Origin: Flavobacterium sp. CF108
GTDB lineage: Bacteria; Bacteroidota; Bacteroidia; Flavobacteriales; Flavobacteriaceae
NCBI RefSeq assembly: GCF_900129795.1
Contig: NZ_FQWW01000001.1
Coordinates: 868,001-932,000, forward strand
DNA: 64,000 nucleotides
Direction: 5' to 3'
Below are positions 51,869 to 61,287 of the stretch, in pieces (position 1 is the first letter of the stretch; the number at the start of each line of letters is the position of its first letter). The notes below the pieces were generated by a model. That model had not been told where the DNA came from, searched no databases, and saw only the letters and a list, made by a program, of their open reading frames with translations. The translations under genes and the position numbers were made by a program.

Positions 51869-52318
51869 TTATTTATTTTCTTTCAATTCGTTAATCAATG
51901 TTCCAAGGCTTTCCAGTAACGCTTTCTTTGCTTCGCCGTCTTCCAGAGCCGCTTTCAGTATTTTATTTGATTTTAACTGACGGATGATTTTTTGATACTG
52001 ATCTTTTTCGGTTTCTAAATCTGATAAAAAACTACTTTGTGCCGTGATTCCTTTAACACCAAAATCGCCTAAGTTTTTAAATTTCAAAGCTTCTACTTTT
52101 GTAGCTCCGTCTGCATTTTCAAAGTTTACTTTTACTTCTGGCTTAAAGTGTTCAAAAGCTTTTTCTACATTTGTAATTCCTTCTACTAATTCCGGTTTAA
52201 TTGGTGCATCAACCGTCAGTTTTTGCGCTACAAGTGTTCTGTTTTGAGGAATTGCGCTGATTGCTTCATCTGCATCCAACTTTACTTCATTTCCTCCAAT
52301 TCCATAATTTGATAACAT
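51869..52318 (-). CDS. tssB: T6SS sheath small subunit TssB (VipA)
   Basis: A 149-residue partner of TssC. Conserved features are AISAIPQNRTLVAQKLTVDA, EHFKPEVKVNF, FKNLGDFGVKGI, and a C-terminal helix with LKSNKILKAALEDGEAKKAL that inserts into TssC. The order tssB-tssC is standard. Confidence 0.88.
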   Translation of the reverse strand: MLSNYGIGGNEVKLDADEAISAIPQNRTLVAQKLTVDAPIKPELVEGITNVEKAFEHFKPEVKVNFENADGATKVEALKFKNLGDFGVKGITAQSSFLSDLETEKDQYQKIIRQLKSNKILKAALEDGEAKKALLESLGTLINELKENK

Positions 52319-52368
52319 AATTTTTAATTTAAATGGTTATTATTCTATTATTTTTAAACTCGATTCTT

Positions 52369-52881
52369 TTATTGATTTTGATAAATCTGACGACAGACAT
52401 CTAAATCCCTGCTTACTTTTTCTAATTCTTCCTTGTATGTTTTTGCCGATTGGTTTAAACTGTCAATCAAATGAGCATTATGCGTAAGACTTCTGATTTG
52501 CTTTTTGTAATCAATAATGTTCTTATAGGCCAAAATGATATTATTATACAGCTTCTTGTTATCTGTAGAATCTTTTGGGATTTTTTGATAAATATTGGCT
52601 ACCATAACATTAGCCAGTCGCTGCTGAAAATCATTATCCACTTTTGGTGAATTGATAGAGTCAACTGTCATTCTTACACTATCAATTTTAATGGAGAAAT
52701 TGGTTTGATAATCGTATTCACGTTTCATCATTTCGTTCTCTGCTTTCAGCATTTTATTTTCAGCCGTTGGCATGTAAAAGTTGAAGGAAACAGCAAGCAG
52801 CATCACAATAAACGTGATAGTAAAGGCAACTAAAAAAGCTCCAAAAGCTTTTCGACGTTCTGTTCTATTTAATACTTCCAT
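52369..52881 (-). CDS. tssO: T6SS-iii membrane component TssO
   Basis: A 170-residue inner-membrane protein with a short cytoplasmic N-terminus (NRTERRKAFGAFLVAF), one membrane helix (about 13-32) and a long periplasmic coiled coil (NKMLKAENEMMKREYDYQ, LIDSLNQSAKTYKEELEKV). TssO is one of the Bacteroidota-specific parts that replace TssJLM. It lies between tssK and tssB, consistent with that role. Confidence 0.85.
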   Translation of the reverse strand: MEVLNRTERRKAFGAFLVAFTITFIVMLLAVSFNFYMPTAENKMLKAENEMMKREYDYQTNFSIKIDSVRMTVDSINSPKVDNDFQQRLANVMVANIYQKIPKDSTDNKKLYNNIILAYKNIIDYKKQIRSLTHNAHLIDSLNQSAKTYKEELEKVSRDLDVCRQIYQNQ

Positions 52882-52904
52882 AATTTATATTTGCTTTTTT
52901 TAAA

Positions 52905-54074
52905 TTAATCTTTAATGAAAAAACCATGTCTTTTCGGGTTGTGTACGATGTCTTTTTTCTCGGTTTCGGCGACAAACAATTCGATGTTTTCTTTTTTCTT
53001 TCCTATATAGTCAAGCTTGCTTAAGGTTTCAAAAAGCTTATCAATTTTCACGAGGAAATTCATTACCAAAGAGGCTGTTTTATCAATATGCACATGATCA
53101 TAGTTTGAATTAATTAAGGTTGTAAAAAGTATTTCTAAATCGCCTTGTGAAAGGTCACACCATTCTGCAAAATAATTTAAGAGCTCTTCTTTTCCCGCTC
53201 CCGATTTTGAGTCAATAAAATTCTTCATTACCCTTGCAAAAGAAACAACTGTGCTTAGCATTGCAGCCGGATGCTGATGCAGTGAAAACCAGCGAAACTG
53301 CGTTAGAGAATTTCCTAAAAAATAACTTGTATTATCTGCCAATTGCAATACCGTTTGAGCCAAAACTCCACTTTGTTGAAATCGATTGACTTTTTGTGAA
53401 ATTTGAACAGAATAAATTTCTATCTGGCCAAACGAACGTGCTATCTGCGCTTGCATATCTGTTAATTTTCCATGACACGCGACTGTAACTGATGCGGGAA
53501 TGTAATCTTCATCAAGAACAGAAATGTCTCCTACTAATACTTTTCCAATCGCGAGATAGAATCCTCCATACCCTATTCCTGATCGAAATTCTTCTGATTT
53601 TATAAGATGAAGTTTATACTCCGGCTGTGTATAGGGATATCTTGGCGGAACTTCATCTGGGTCTGGTTCACCAAACGGAATTCTTTTTCTGGAATTAACC
53701 GAAATACATGCTAACAATTCTAATTGCTCACCATCTTTCATTTCATAGGTATCTTCGGGATACGGAACTTGTAGATCGAGCGTGTCTGTATTTGCTTTAC
53801 TGATTTCGATTCTCGAACCGTTTGGCGTAATGGCGTGACATTCTTCTACCCGAACGCGCAAAAGTTTATGGTTATCGATTCCTAAAGTAATTTTGGTCGA
53901 TTCTTTACTGTGGTTTCCTGAGTCTAATAAACCGTAACTCATGGGCGTAGTATGAATTCCGATTGCATCATTTACCAATTCAGAAACATTGTCCTGCATG
54001 GCCAAAAAATGATTTTTGTTGATCTTCATTCCGTCAATCCAGTTTACCGGAAAATGATTTAATTTTTCTATCAT
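52905..54074 (-). CDS. tssK: T6SS baseplate subunit TssK
   Basis: A 389-residue baseplate-to-membrane-complex connector. The N-terminus is diagnostic: FPVNWIDGMKINKNHFLAM (TssK VxWxxGMxLxxxHF), followed by a beta-sandwich body with TPNGSRIEI and a C-terminal helical head. It is the first gene of the tssK-tssO-tssB-tssC group. Confidence 0.88.
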   Translation of the reverse strand: MIEKLNHFPVNWIDGMKINKNHFLAMQDNVSELVNDAIGIHTTPMSYGLLDSGNHSKESTKITLGIDNHKLLRVRVEECHAITPNGSRIEISKANTDTLDLQVPYPEDTYEMKDGEQLELLACISVNSRKRIPFGEPDPDEVPPRYPYTQPEYKLHLIKSEEFRSGIGYGGFYLAIGKVLVGDISVLDEDYIPASVTVACHGKLTDMQAQIARSFGQIEIYSVQISQKVNRFQQSGVLAQTVLQLADNTSYFLGNSLTQFRWFSLHQHPAAMLSTVVSFARVMKNFIDSKSGAGKEELLNYFAEWCDLSQGDLEILFTTLINSNYDHVHIDKTASLVMNFLVKIDKLFETLSKLDYIGKKKENIELFVAETEKKDIVHNPKRHGFFIKD

Positions 54075-54362
54075 GATTTTTATTCGTTTTAATGTTGTTT
54101 GGTTTATTCCATAGCAAAATGCCTCATGTAATTTGATTACATAAGGTTTTATGGGGATAATTATTAGCTATGGCGGCTAGTAATTAAGGTTTATTTGTTT
54201 TTGGAAAATTTTTTTGGGTGCGGTATTATTTTAAATATTGACTATTCTATATTTAAAATCAAAAATTATATTTTTTATATTCATGTTTTTACACTTTTTA
54301 TGTAAAACTATTTTAGGGTAAGACACTCACCCTAACGAGGGAATTTGCATTAAACTTCATTA
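54075..54362. other. 288-base AT-rich gap between island B and tssK
   Basis: No ORF is supported. A weak hairpin AGGGT / ACCCT (about 54313-54331) could end the island B transcripts. The rest is AT-rich with no consensus -7 box that I can find on the minus strand, although a promoter for tssK is expected here. Confidence 0.4.
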
Positions 54363-55499
54363 TTATTGTTTCGGTTTTGTTTGACTTATCTTTAGCAGAA
54401 AATCTTCAGTAACATTTTCAAAATTAACATCATTAAAATCTTTTTGTGTCCAAGTTTTTGATGGTATTTTTTTATCGTGATCGGCTTTGTCAAAGTAGGT
54501 TTGACTGTATTTATGAAGAAGTATTTTGTCTTTAAATACTTTGAAAGTGGTATAAGTTGAAATAGATATATAATCAGAACATATGTAATCTTCTATTGTA
54601 AAATAATTTCCTTTAAATACGATTCTATTAAATCCTTCTGCGACACAATTAAAATTATTCTTGGGTATAATATTATTATTTTCATACCACTTTTGAAAAG
54701 TATTATTTGGCAAACCTTTTTTTATTTCCATTGGAAGTCCAAAATGAATTCTCTCAAAATCTCCTTTTTCTTCATCATTTGCATAAAGCATGATTTTATC
54801 TTTTATTCCATCTTGATCCAAATCAAAATCATACGAATAAGCAACATTTCTATTTTCATTTAATTTCAAAACTTTATCAAAAGAAAACAATTTTGGAAAT
54901 AGTTTTAAAAAATAATTATTATCATGATACGGAGGAAGGACATTTTCTTTTAATTGTTTTATTAAATTCCAACTATTATTAGTTTGATCTAATAGATAAA
55001 TATTTGCAATGCTATTATCTTTAATGTTTACACTCTCTTTGGAACATAGACTATCTCTTACTATATATTCTTTATTAATTTTGTATAAAAAAATATTATA
55101 TAAATTATAATTGTTTTTTAAAATACCACTTATATGCTTGTTTTCTGTATCCAGATCGTCATATTCGTACTTATATATTTTATTATATTTATCTGTCCAG
55201 AAAACCCTTAGAGTATCGCTTTTAGGTATAAAATGCATAGTAAAATAACCTTCGTTTTCACAGTCAAGATAATTTACAATTGGATGTTCTGACAAAGAAG
55301 AACCATCAATATTTAATAAATAGCCTGTTAAATATTTTTTATCTAAAAAATCAGTATTTTCATCATTATTATGTTTTATAATTTCTTCTTTTGATTTTTC
55401 TATTACTTTAGTTTTGTGTTGCCCATTGCATGAATTTATAAACAAACTCAATATCAATATTTTTAAAATTATTGTCAGCCTATTCAATTTTTTCTCCAT
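54363..55499 (-). CDS. Lipoprotein with DxDxDG motif, candidate immunity protein (paralogue A)
   Basis: A 378-residue lipoprotein (LILSLFINSCNGQ; lipobox INSC). The C-terminal half carries a Ca-binding-like DFDLDQDGIKDKIMLY (FG-GAP/VCBS type), then VAEGFNRIVFKGNYFTIEDY and KILLHKYSQTYF. The protein at 56847-57497 shares the DLNMDGQMDKI, MAEGLQDLVVKDNYFTFE and IVLHKYS segments, so the two are paralogues. Both lie downstream of toxin genes, which favours an immunity role. Confidence 0.68.
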   Translation of the reverse strand: MEKKLNRLTIILKILILSLFINSCNGQHKTKVIEKSKEEIIKHNNDENTDFLDKKYLTGYLLNIDGSSLSEHPIVNYLDCENEGYFTMHFIPKSDTLRVFWTDKYNKIYKYEYDDLDTENKHISGILKNNYNLYNIFLYKINKEYIVRDSLCSKESVNIKDNSIANIYLLDQTNNSWNLIKQLKENVLPPYHDNNYFLKLFPKLFSFDKVLKLNENRNVAYSYDFDLDQDGIKDKIMLYANDEEKGDFERIHFGLPMEIKKGLPNNTFQKWYENNNIIPKNNFNCVAEGFNRIVFKGNYFTIEDYICSDYISISTYTTFKVFKDKILLHKYSQTYFDKADHDKKIPSKTWTQKDFNDVNFENVTEDFLLKISQTKPKQ

Positions 55500-55531
55500 T
55501 ACTATAAAATTTTGTTTTCATGTAAATTCAT

Positions 55532-56374
55532 TTAAGGATATGATTTTGAAATAAATATTCCTTTATCAAATTTCTTTATTACATCTACTGGTCCTTCGGG
55601 AGAAAAATACCAATCACCGTTTCTTAATCCGTTGATATAATTACCTTCTTGATCGATACTTTTATTATATTCAAAAGAATACCTTTTCTCAATCCAGTAA
55701 CCATTTTTAAGATGATTAATAGTTTTACCTTTTAGTTGGTATTCAAAAAATTCCTTTGAATTAATAATTTCTTTATCGCCCCATTTTTTATTAACTATTT
55801 GAAGATCAAAATAATCTAAAAACATCCCATCTTTTACTTGAAATTTTAGTTTTTCAGATTGATTGGGGCTTTTAAAAATTATTTCAATTTCATCTCCTTT
55901 TACATGAGTATTTCTTAAATAATTTTCCTCGGATTCTACACATTCGTAAACTATCATACTATTATATTCTGTATCTAAAAATTCATTTACCAATAGAATA
56001 CTTTCATATCAACCATCTTCATAATGTATTTTTATATAATAAGATTTAAATTTAACCCCATTAATTACAAAAAATTTATAATCGTAAAATTGCAATAAAG
56101 AGTCATTGTTTGAAAAAAAAATATCCCAGTTATAAGGCCTCATAATTTCCCTCTCATAGGAGTTCTTTAATGTTCTTTTTAATTCTTTTATTTTGTTTTC
56201 TTCCTTAATTTTTTTTCCAATAGCAATTTTATCTACAGAATTTATCAAATAACTATCTTGAGTCGATTTATTAACTTTTTCATTTTTATTTGATGATATT
56301 TTTGACTCTAATTTGGTATCTGATTTACAATTCTGAATCTGAATTAGAAAAAAAAGGTATAAAAAATATTTCAT
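55532..56374 (-). pseudogene. MORN-like lipoprotein gene interrupted by an in-frame TGA
   Basis: Two minus-strand frames (56374-56009, 121 residues; 55993-55532, 153 residues from a TTG) are in the same phase and are joined if the TGA at 56009-56011 is read through. The first begins with a lipoprotein signal (FFLIQIQNCKSD). The second ends with MORN-like GYWIEKRYSF and NYINGLRNGDWYFSPEG. The context GAAGATGGTTGATATGAA suggests a Trp TGG changed to TGA. The first part starts one base after the stop of the toxin relic, so it was probably its immunity gene. A sequencing error is possible. Confidence 0.75.
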
Positions 56375-56375
56375 G

Positions 56376-56642
56376 TTAAATTTCTTTTAATTTTGGAGTA
56401 TAACTTTGTATATGTAGGTGATCATTATGATTATGATTATGATCATTATCTTTGTCATTAGTACATTTATTAAGTAGTTTTTCTTTTCTTTCTCCATAAG
56501 ATTGTGATAACATACTTTCCCAACCAAATTTATATAACGCATCATTAAAATTATTTTGTCTGGATTCATCTAATCCTTTCCATCCTGATTCTTCACTACT
56601 ATTAAATAAATCTGTTGTTCCCCTGTTACCGCACGAATCCTT
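56376..56642 (-). pseudogene. C-terminal toxin relic with a His-rich end
   Basis: An 88-codon frame without a start (GTTDLFNSSEESGWKGLDES near its beginning) ends with alternating His-Asn pairs followed by NDHLHIQSYTPKLKEI. The HxH-type end recalls metal-dependent peptidases or amidases, but I cannot name the family. Upstream it runs into the inverted-repeat element at 56620-56760 and a stop. The overlapping ORF at 56387-56569 is a different frame and is not real. Confidence 0.6.
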
Positions 56643-56760
56643 TCATGGGGTAAGTCTCTACTTAAAATTTCTAATCATTTTTTATACATTAAATTCATAT
56701 TAAGAAATTAGACTTTAACCCTGCACACAGCCACACGAAAGGATTCGTGCGGTAGCGGGG
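56620..56760. repeat. Inverted-repeat element at the toxin-relic junction
   Basis: Left arm 56620-56644 and right arm 56737-56760 pair almost exactly (TACCGCACGAATCCTTTC / GAAAGGATTCGTGCGGTA), with outer CCCC / GGGG ends and a 92-base AT-rich centre. The toxin tip begins at its CCCCTG end, the same edge motif as at 43974-43980. Confidence 0.8.
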
Positions 56761-56846
56761 CTTTTCTTTTCAATATGTCAAGGAGCTTACTTCTTTATTA
56801 TTTTATTTTTAATATTCAACGTCGTAAGCTCAAAATATTTAATTCC

Positions 56847-57497
56847 CTAATTGTTGATTTTCTCTTTTATTTTATCAATATCAAAATCATTAAAGAATAT
56901 CTTTCCGAATACTTCTTTTCCATATGTGAAAGTTTTATCGTTTTCACCATCAACACTAATTAATTCAATACTATATTTGTGTAATACAATTTCTTTGGAT
57001 TTTAAGTCATACTTAAATGTTATATAGTCATTACCTCTAACTTCTCCTGCTTGATTATTTTCTTCGAATGTGAAATAATTGTCTTTAACTACTAAATCTT
57101 GAAGACCTTCTGCCATTGAGTTAAAAAAAGAAGTGTAAATAATATTTTTATTTTCATAAACATCATAGTCCTTTTCTTTTTTGATAAAAACACAAACAGG
57201 CGATTCTTTTGTTTGTTTATTATTAGCTGTTTCAGAAGGCTCAAAAATGACAATTTTATCCATTTGACCATCCATATTTAAGTCGCAATCTTTTTCAACT
57301 CTTAGATTATATTTTTTTGTTTTATATTTTGCTTTATAATCCTCAATGTAATCTTTTGTTTTATTAACACTTAAAGTATCACTGACGATTTCTTTAGTAT
57401 CTTTTTCTTTAACAACTAAATCTTTTTCCTTCTTTTCATTACAAGAAATTAAACATAACGTTAAGATGATAATCTTTAAAAAAAACTTTTTCCCCAT
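56847..57497 (-). CDS. Lipoprotein with DxNxDG motif, candidate immunity protein (paralogue B)
   Basis: A 216-residue lipoprotein (IIILTLCLISCNEKK; lipobox LISC) with a charged linker and the VCBS-like DCDLNMDGQMDKIVIF, followed by the MAEGLQDLVVKDNYFTFEE block shared with the 54363-55499 protein. It starts 1 base after the SH3b-protein stop, so it is in the effector operon. Two immunity-like proteins behind one effector may match its two catalytic domains. Confidence 0.7.
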   Translation of the reverse strand: MGKKFFLKIIILTLCLISCNEKKEKDLVVKEKDTKEIVSDTLSVNKTKDYIEDYKAKYKTKKYNLRVEKDCDLNMDGQMDKIVIFEPSETANNKQTKESPVCVFIKKEKDYDVYENKNIIYTSFFNSMAEGLQDLVVKDNYFTFEENNQAGEVRGNDYITFKYDLKSKEIVLHKYSIELISVDGENDKTFTYGKEVFGKIFFNDFDIDKIKEKINN

Positions 57498-57498
57498 T

Positions 57499-58254
57499 TC
57501 AATTTTTTACTTTTATTCTACTTTTATGTACAAATCCTACTAATCCTTTATTCGTTTGGATAAACCACCAATCTTCGGAATTATCCAAAACATTTATAAT
57601 TTCATTATTTTCTATTTTTTCTATAACATCAGATTTAGAGTTACCGTATTTTCTTAAATTACTATAGCCATCTTTATCAAAAATTTGATATTTATATAAT
57701 TTTCTATGTTTATCACTCTCATTACTCCTTTCTTTTTTCAATATATTAAAAACAGACATTGCTTTTTCTTTCATGGAAGCATCAAGGATAATATATAGTT
57801 TTTGCGAATAAATTAAATTTTCAATATCAAAATAAAAGCGCCAGAATTCATTCAAATCTTTATCATCCAATGTTTGCAACATTTTATCAAAATTTTCATC
57901 TTTTTCAACCAATAAAACTAAATTCATATGAAAATAATTAACCGCATCAGCTTCCCATTTAGCTTGACACGCAATTTTTATTATCTTTTTTTTGCAATTC
58001 TCATTGTTAGATGACAATTCAAAAAAATATTTTATAAAATCATTCGCTTCACTATATAATGCATTTGGTTTATCCAATTTATCATTCCAACCAAAAGTTG
58101 ATTTAAAATCTATAAAATTATTAGGAAAATTACCTATAAATACTTTTTTATTTTTAGTATAATATCCTTCCTTAAGTTGTTGAATATTTAAATTATTTTG
58201 TGCACTTATATTGTATACAACTAATAATAAAAAGGTTACAAGATATTTATTCAT
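57499..58254 (-). CDS. Exported SH3b-domain protein, candidate immunity protein
   Basis: A 251-residue periplasmic protein (signal about 1-18, ending ISAQ). The N-terminal two thirds are helical (GYYTKNKKVFIGNFPNNF, with Cys in ENCKKKIIKIACQAKW). The C-terminus is a bacterial SH3 domain (about 185-250: NLRKYGNSKSDVIEKIENNE, WWFIQTNKGLVGFVHKSRI). Its start overlaps the effector stop by 8 bases. It likely protects the producer's cell wall or binds the GH19 effector. Confidence 0.75.
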   Translation of the reverse strand: MNKYLVTFLLLVVYNISAQNNLNIQQLKEGYYTKNKKVFIGNFPNNFIDFKSTFGWNDKLDKPNALYSEANDFIKYFFELSSNNENCKKKIIKIACQAKWEADAVNYFHMNLVLLVEKDENFDKMLQTLDDKDLNEFWRFYFDIENLIYSQKLYIILDASMKEKAMSVFNILKKERSNESDKHRKLYKYQIFDKDGYSNLRKYGNSKSDVIEKIENNEIINVLDNSEDWWFIQTNKGLVGFVHKSRIKVKN

Positions 58255-60715
58255 ATTTTGCTGTTATTATAATTTTTGCCCCCTCAACACCTTTCTCTTT
58301 AACATAATCATTTATTTCTTTGACTTTTGCTTTACTATCACCTACAAAATCTGTAGATTTTGTACTTCCTGCCAACAAGCAACCCTCAGTATCTGTTGCT
58401 GTATTTCCTGAATGTATTAAAATAGCCCTGTCCTCAGATACATCACTATTATACAATTTCAAAACTCCTTTTTTCTTAGTTCCATTATGCCATTTTAAAT
58501 TATAAGTCCCTACAGGAACTCTTTGTTCTATACCAGAAACCGTTGTATCTGGTCCCTTCTCTTCTAGTATGTATCCTTTTATATCAGAATCATCGATAGT
58601 AAATTCTCCAATAGTCGATTTCTTTGTTTCCCATTTTCGCACTAACCTAATTGTTACACCTTTTCCAGTTTCTTTCTTCTCTTCCTTATTTACGGCAGTT
58701 CCATATTTACAATTAGCTATAGAAAAAGTCTTAGAAGTATAATCATCAAATGCTTCTTGTTTTTCTCCATGATTAGTTTTTCCATTTTGGAGTGGAACAT
58801 CATTTCCAATCATTGGAGCAATTTTGTTTTTAACATCTTTACAATTATTTGCCTTTTTATTAACTCCATACATATCAAAATATGCCATAGATGATAAAAC
58901 TGCGATTTTAATATTTTTAGCAACTAAATCCGAGTTCTTAACTATATCCGCATTTTCATATTTTAAAGTATATTTATTTGCATTTTCATAGTTAGTTCTA
59001 CCGGTCAATTGTATACATCCTTTCCCTCTAAAATTCCATCCATCACCTGATTCAATCCCTTTATTACCTACTCTATTAGCATAAACACGATTCGCTATCG
59101 ATTGTTGATCAGCCACTTGAGTAACTATTTTTTTTCCATTCTTTATTTCTTCAATTCTACCGTATTTATATGCCTCTTCTTTCCTAGTTTTAAAATATGA
59201 AAATATAGTAATATATTTTTTCTTTTTTGGATCCCATCTACCTAAATATAGATCATCAGCCAAATAATTCATACCTTCTCCTTCTTTTAATTTAAAGCTT
59301 TTTCCACTTTCAACTATAGCCTGAGCAAAAAAATGGGCTTTATTCCAACAAGTGTCCATTTTTAATGCTTTCATATGCTTCGTATATGTTTCTGCAATAG
59401 TCTTTAAAGTATCCTTGTCAGCTTTTGGAAATAAGTCCTCAAGTTGTCTTACAGTTACTGGATCAATACATTTTTGGCAAACTACTTTCTCTTTCTTATC
59501 ATTCTTATCTGCTTCGCCAACTTTAGCAACTTTATTAGTTTGTTCAACAGGATCTGGTTTAAAAACCGTAGCATCAACATCAACAACTGCACTTTTTACA
59601 AAATCATGTGTCTGTAGAACTTCGATTTCTACAAATAGTTCCTGCTCATCTCCTTCTGCCCAATTACTTCCGCTTAGACTTCTAGATATAGTATCTAATG
59701 AGACAACTAACGCATGAAGATCAGATTTTATCGTGAAGTTTTCAGTAAACAACAGGTCATTGCTAACCAAATCTTCATCATACAATTTAAGACAAACTTC
59801 TTTACCAGTCAATCCAGTTGAATTTATCCAGACTTTAATTTCTTTTTCTTTAAATACACCTTTAATCTGATGTCCGGCAGTATCTGTAATATGTACAGCA
59901 TTAATTTTGCCTTTTACTGCTTTTGGGGCAGTAGGTTTCTGTGAATCATTTTTAGGTTTCTGCTCAGCAGGTTTGTTTTTAACAGACTGTTGCGGACTTG
60001 TTTTTCCTTTATACGGAGCTACTGGCGTTTCGGGCGCATTTACATTTACATTATTGCTGGCTATTTTGCCATCGTTGTATTCTGCTGTTACATAAAACTC
60101 ATGAATTTTATCTTTTTCGTGACCTCCTCTTTCAGCAATTTTTGCAAAACTTGGTTTTAATAAAAAATCAATATCTGCTTTTCCAAACTTTACAATTCCT
60201 GAAAGTGTTTCTATAAAGTTTTTTTCATTGGCTTTATTATGTCCGGCACCTTTTACATCATCTTCCCACATGGTAACAGATACTCTGCGTTTTTCCATGT
60301 TCAGACAAAATACCCTTGCTTTAACGGTTTGTCCGTATGATAAACGTCCGTTTATTTTGGCTCCGTTTTTATCTAATAATTCAATATGATCAATTTTTGG
60401 CTGTGCAGAAAGTGGTTTAATATCTAGTCGCGCTACTTTGTCACCTTTTTTGGCTAGAATACGAATACCATTTCTCGTCAGACTTTTTTCCAAAAAAGTA
60501 TAAGAAACCTTATTTCCCTTCTTATCATTCTCTTTTGTTTTTCGCCATTTACCAAGTTCTAGAACATACACTTCCCAGTGAACTGGATTATAAGAAAAGC
60601 TGTTTTCTTCACTAAGAGGACTGCTTGGAACCTTCTCAAAAAAATCACTCACAGTATATATTTCAAGAACACCAACGACAGGATTTGGGTTTCCAATTAT
60701 TTTAAAATCTGACAT
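58247..60715 (-). CDS. T6SS effector: two beta domains, GH19-like muramidase/chitinase and DUF5675
   Basis: An 822-residue effector without signal peptide. Residues 1-225 and 270-390 are Ig-like beta domains separated by a Lys/Pro-rich linker. Residues 418-640 are a GH19/lysozyme-like domain with catalytic Glu469 in HFFAQAIVESG and the hallmark FRGKGCIQLTGRTNY, expected to cleave peptidoglycan glycan strands. Residues 687-822 match DUF5675, with VPVGTYNLKW and ILIHSGNTATDTEGC (His768, Cys779), a site like that of YkuD L,D-transpeptidases. It follows the DUF4280 PAAR-like gene by 11 bases, so it is probably carried on that spike tip. Confidence 0.85.
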   Translation of the reverse strand: MSDFKIIGNPNPVVGVLEIYTVSDFFEKVPSSPLSEENSFSYNPVHWEVYVLELGKWRKTKENDKKGNKVSYTFLEKSLTRNGIRILAKKGDKVARLDIKPLSAQPKIDHIELLDKNGAKINGRLSYGQTVKARVFCLNMEKRRVSVTMWEDDVKGAGHNKANEKNFIETLSGIVKFGKADIDFLLKPSFAKIAERGGHEKDKIHEFYVTAEYNDGKIASNNVNVNAPETPVAPYKGKTSPQQSVKNKPAEQKPKNDSQKPTAPKAVKGKINAVHITDTAGHQIKGVFKEKEIKVWINSTGLTGKEVCLKLYDEDLVSNDLLFTENFTIKSDLHALVVSLDTISRSLSGSNWAEGDEQELFVEIEVLQTHDFVKSAVVDVDATVFKPDPVEQTNKVAKVGEADKNDKKEKVVCQKCIDPVTVRQLEDLFPKADKDTLKTIAETYTKHMKALKMDTCWNKAHFFAQAIVESGKSFKLKEGEGMNYLADDLYLGRWDPKKKKYITIFSYFKTRKEEAYKYGRIEEIKNGKKIVTQVADQQSIANRVYANRVGNKGIESGDGWNFRGKGCIQLTGRTNYENANKYTLKYENADIVKNSDLVAKNIKIAVLSSMAYFDMYGVNKKANNCKDVKNKIAPMIGNDVPLQNGKTNHGEKQEAFDDYTSKTFSIANCKYGTAVNKEEKKETGKGVTIRLVRKWETKKSTIGEFTIDDSDIKGYILEEKGPDTTVSGIEQRVPVGTYNLKWHNGTKKKGVLKLYNSDVSEDRAILIHSGNTATDTEGCLLAGSTKSTDFVGDSKAKVKEINDYVKEKGVEGAKIIITAKYE

Positions 60716-60726
60716 AGTACTTTTAT

Positions 60727-61218
60727 TTACTTACAAATTGAATCTTGATCTTCTAAACTCTCTTTTAATTCAGCCATATCAACCAACGGATTGATCTGAT
60801 TGCTCAAAAGTTCTCTGGCATTTTTGACATTCTGTTTGCTTGGTTCTGCCTGTTGTCCGTGTTTTACAACTGTAATACACTCAGGTCCGCCAATTGGGCA
60901 AGTTGCTTTGCTGTCTTCTACTAATATTTTACCTTGATTACTCAGGGTTATTTTTTCATAAAAGGCACCCCATTGCGATATTACAGCTTGACAAGGCTTA
61001 TAACTGCTTCCCATGGGCTGTAATTTACAGTTGCCGAAAGTATTTTTTTCTAAAGTCTGTCCCGTTTCCTTCGTGGTTGCAATTAGCTTTTTTGATGCAT
61101 CTTTATCGTTTGCAAAATGTTTACTCTGCGATTTTACTTTTAATATATCCGTCTGAGGCTTTTCACTAAACTTACATTTTAACGTTGCGCCCTGAACTAC
61201 TACGTGTTTTCCACTCAT
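60727..61218 (-). CDS. DUF4280 PAAR-like spike-tip protein
   Basis: A 163-residue protein of the DUF4280/PAAR-like type that caps VgrG and carries effectors. It begins KHVVVQGATLKCKFSEKP and has GNCKLQPMGSSYKPC and a late ATCPIGGPECITVVKHGQ, giving the expected Cys/His pairs for tip zinc binding. It directly precedes the GH19 effector gene. Confidence 0.85.
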   Translation of the reverse strand: MSGKHVVVQGATLKCKFSEKPQTDILKVKSQSKHFANDKDASKKLIATTKETGQTLEKNTFGNCKLQPMGSSYKPCQAVISQWGAFYEKITLSNQGKILVEDSKATCPIGGPECITVVKHGQQAEPSKQNVKNARELLSNQINPLVDMAELKESLEDQDSICK

Positions 61219-61287
61219 GATTTGTTCTTTTTATTATTGATATTGATACAATCAATATTTTTTTGAAATACTTTAGATAATCTGTTC

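Noticed and set aside
56009..56011. TGA as a selenocysteine codon
   Set aside because: No SECIS-like structure or selenoprotein machinery is visible, and the position fits a Trp codon mutated in a decaying gene.
56387..56569. 60-codon minus-strand ORF rich in Ile and Met
   Set aside because: Low-complexity frame overlapping the better toxin-relic frame at 56376-56642.
54363..58254. Prophage or integrated element in the AT-rich island
   Set aside because: No integrase, transposase, phage structural gene outside the T6SS parts, or flanking direct repeat was seen.
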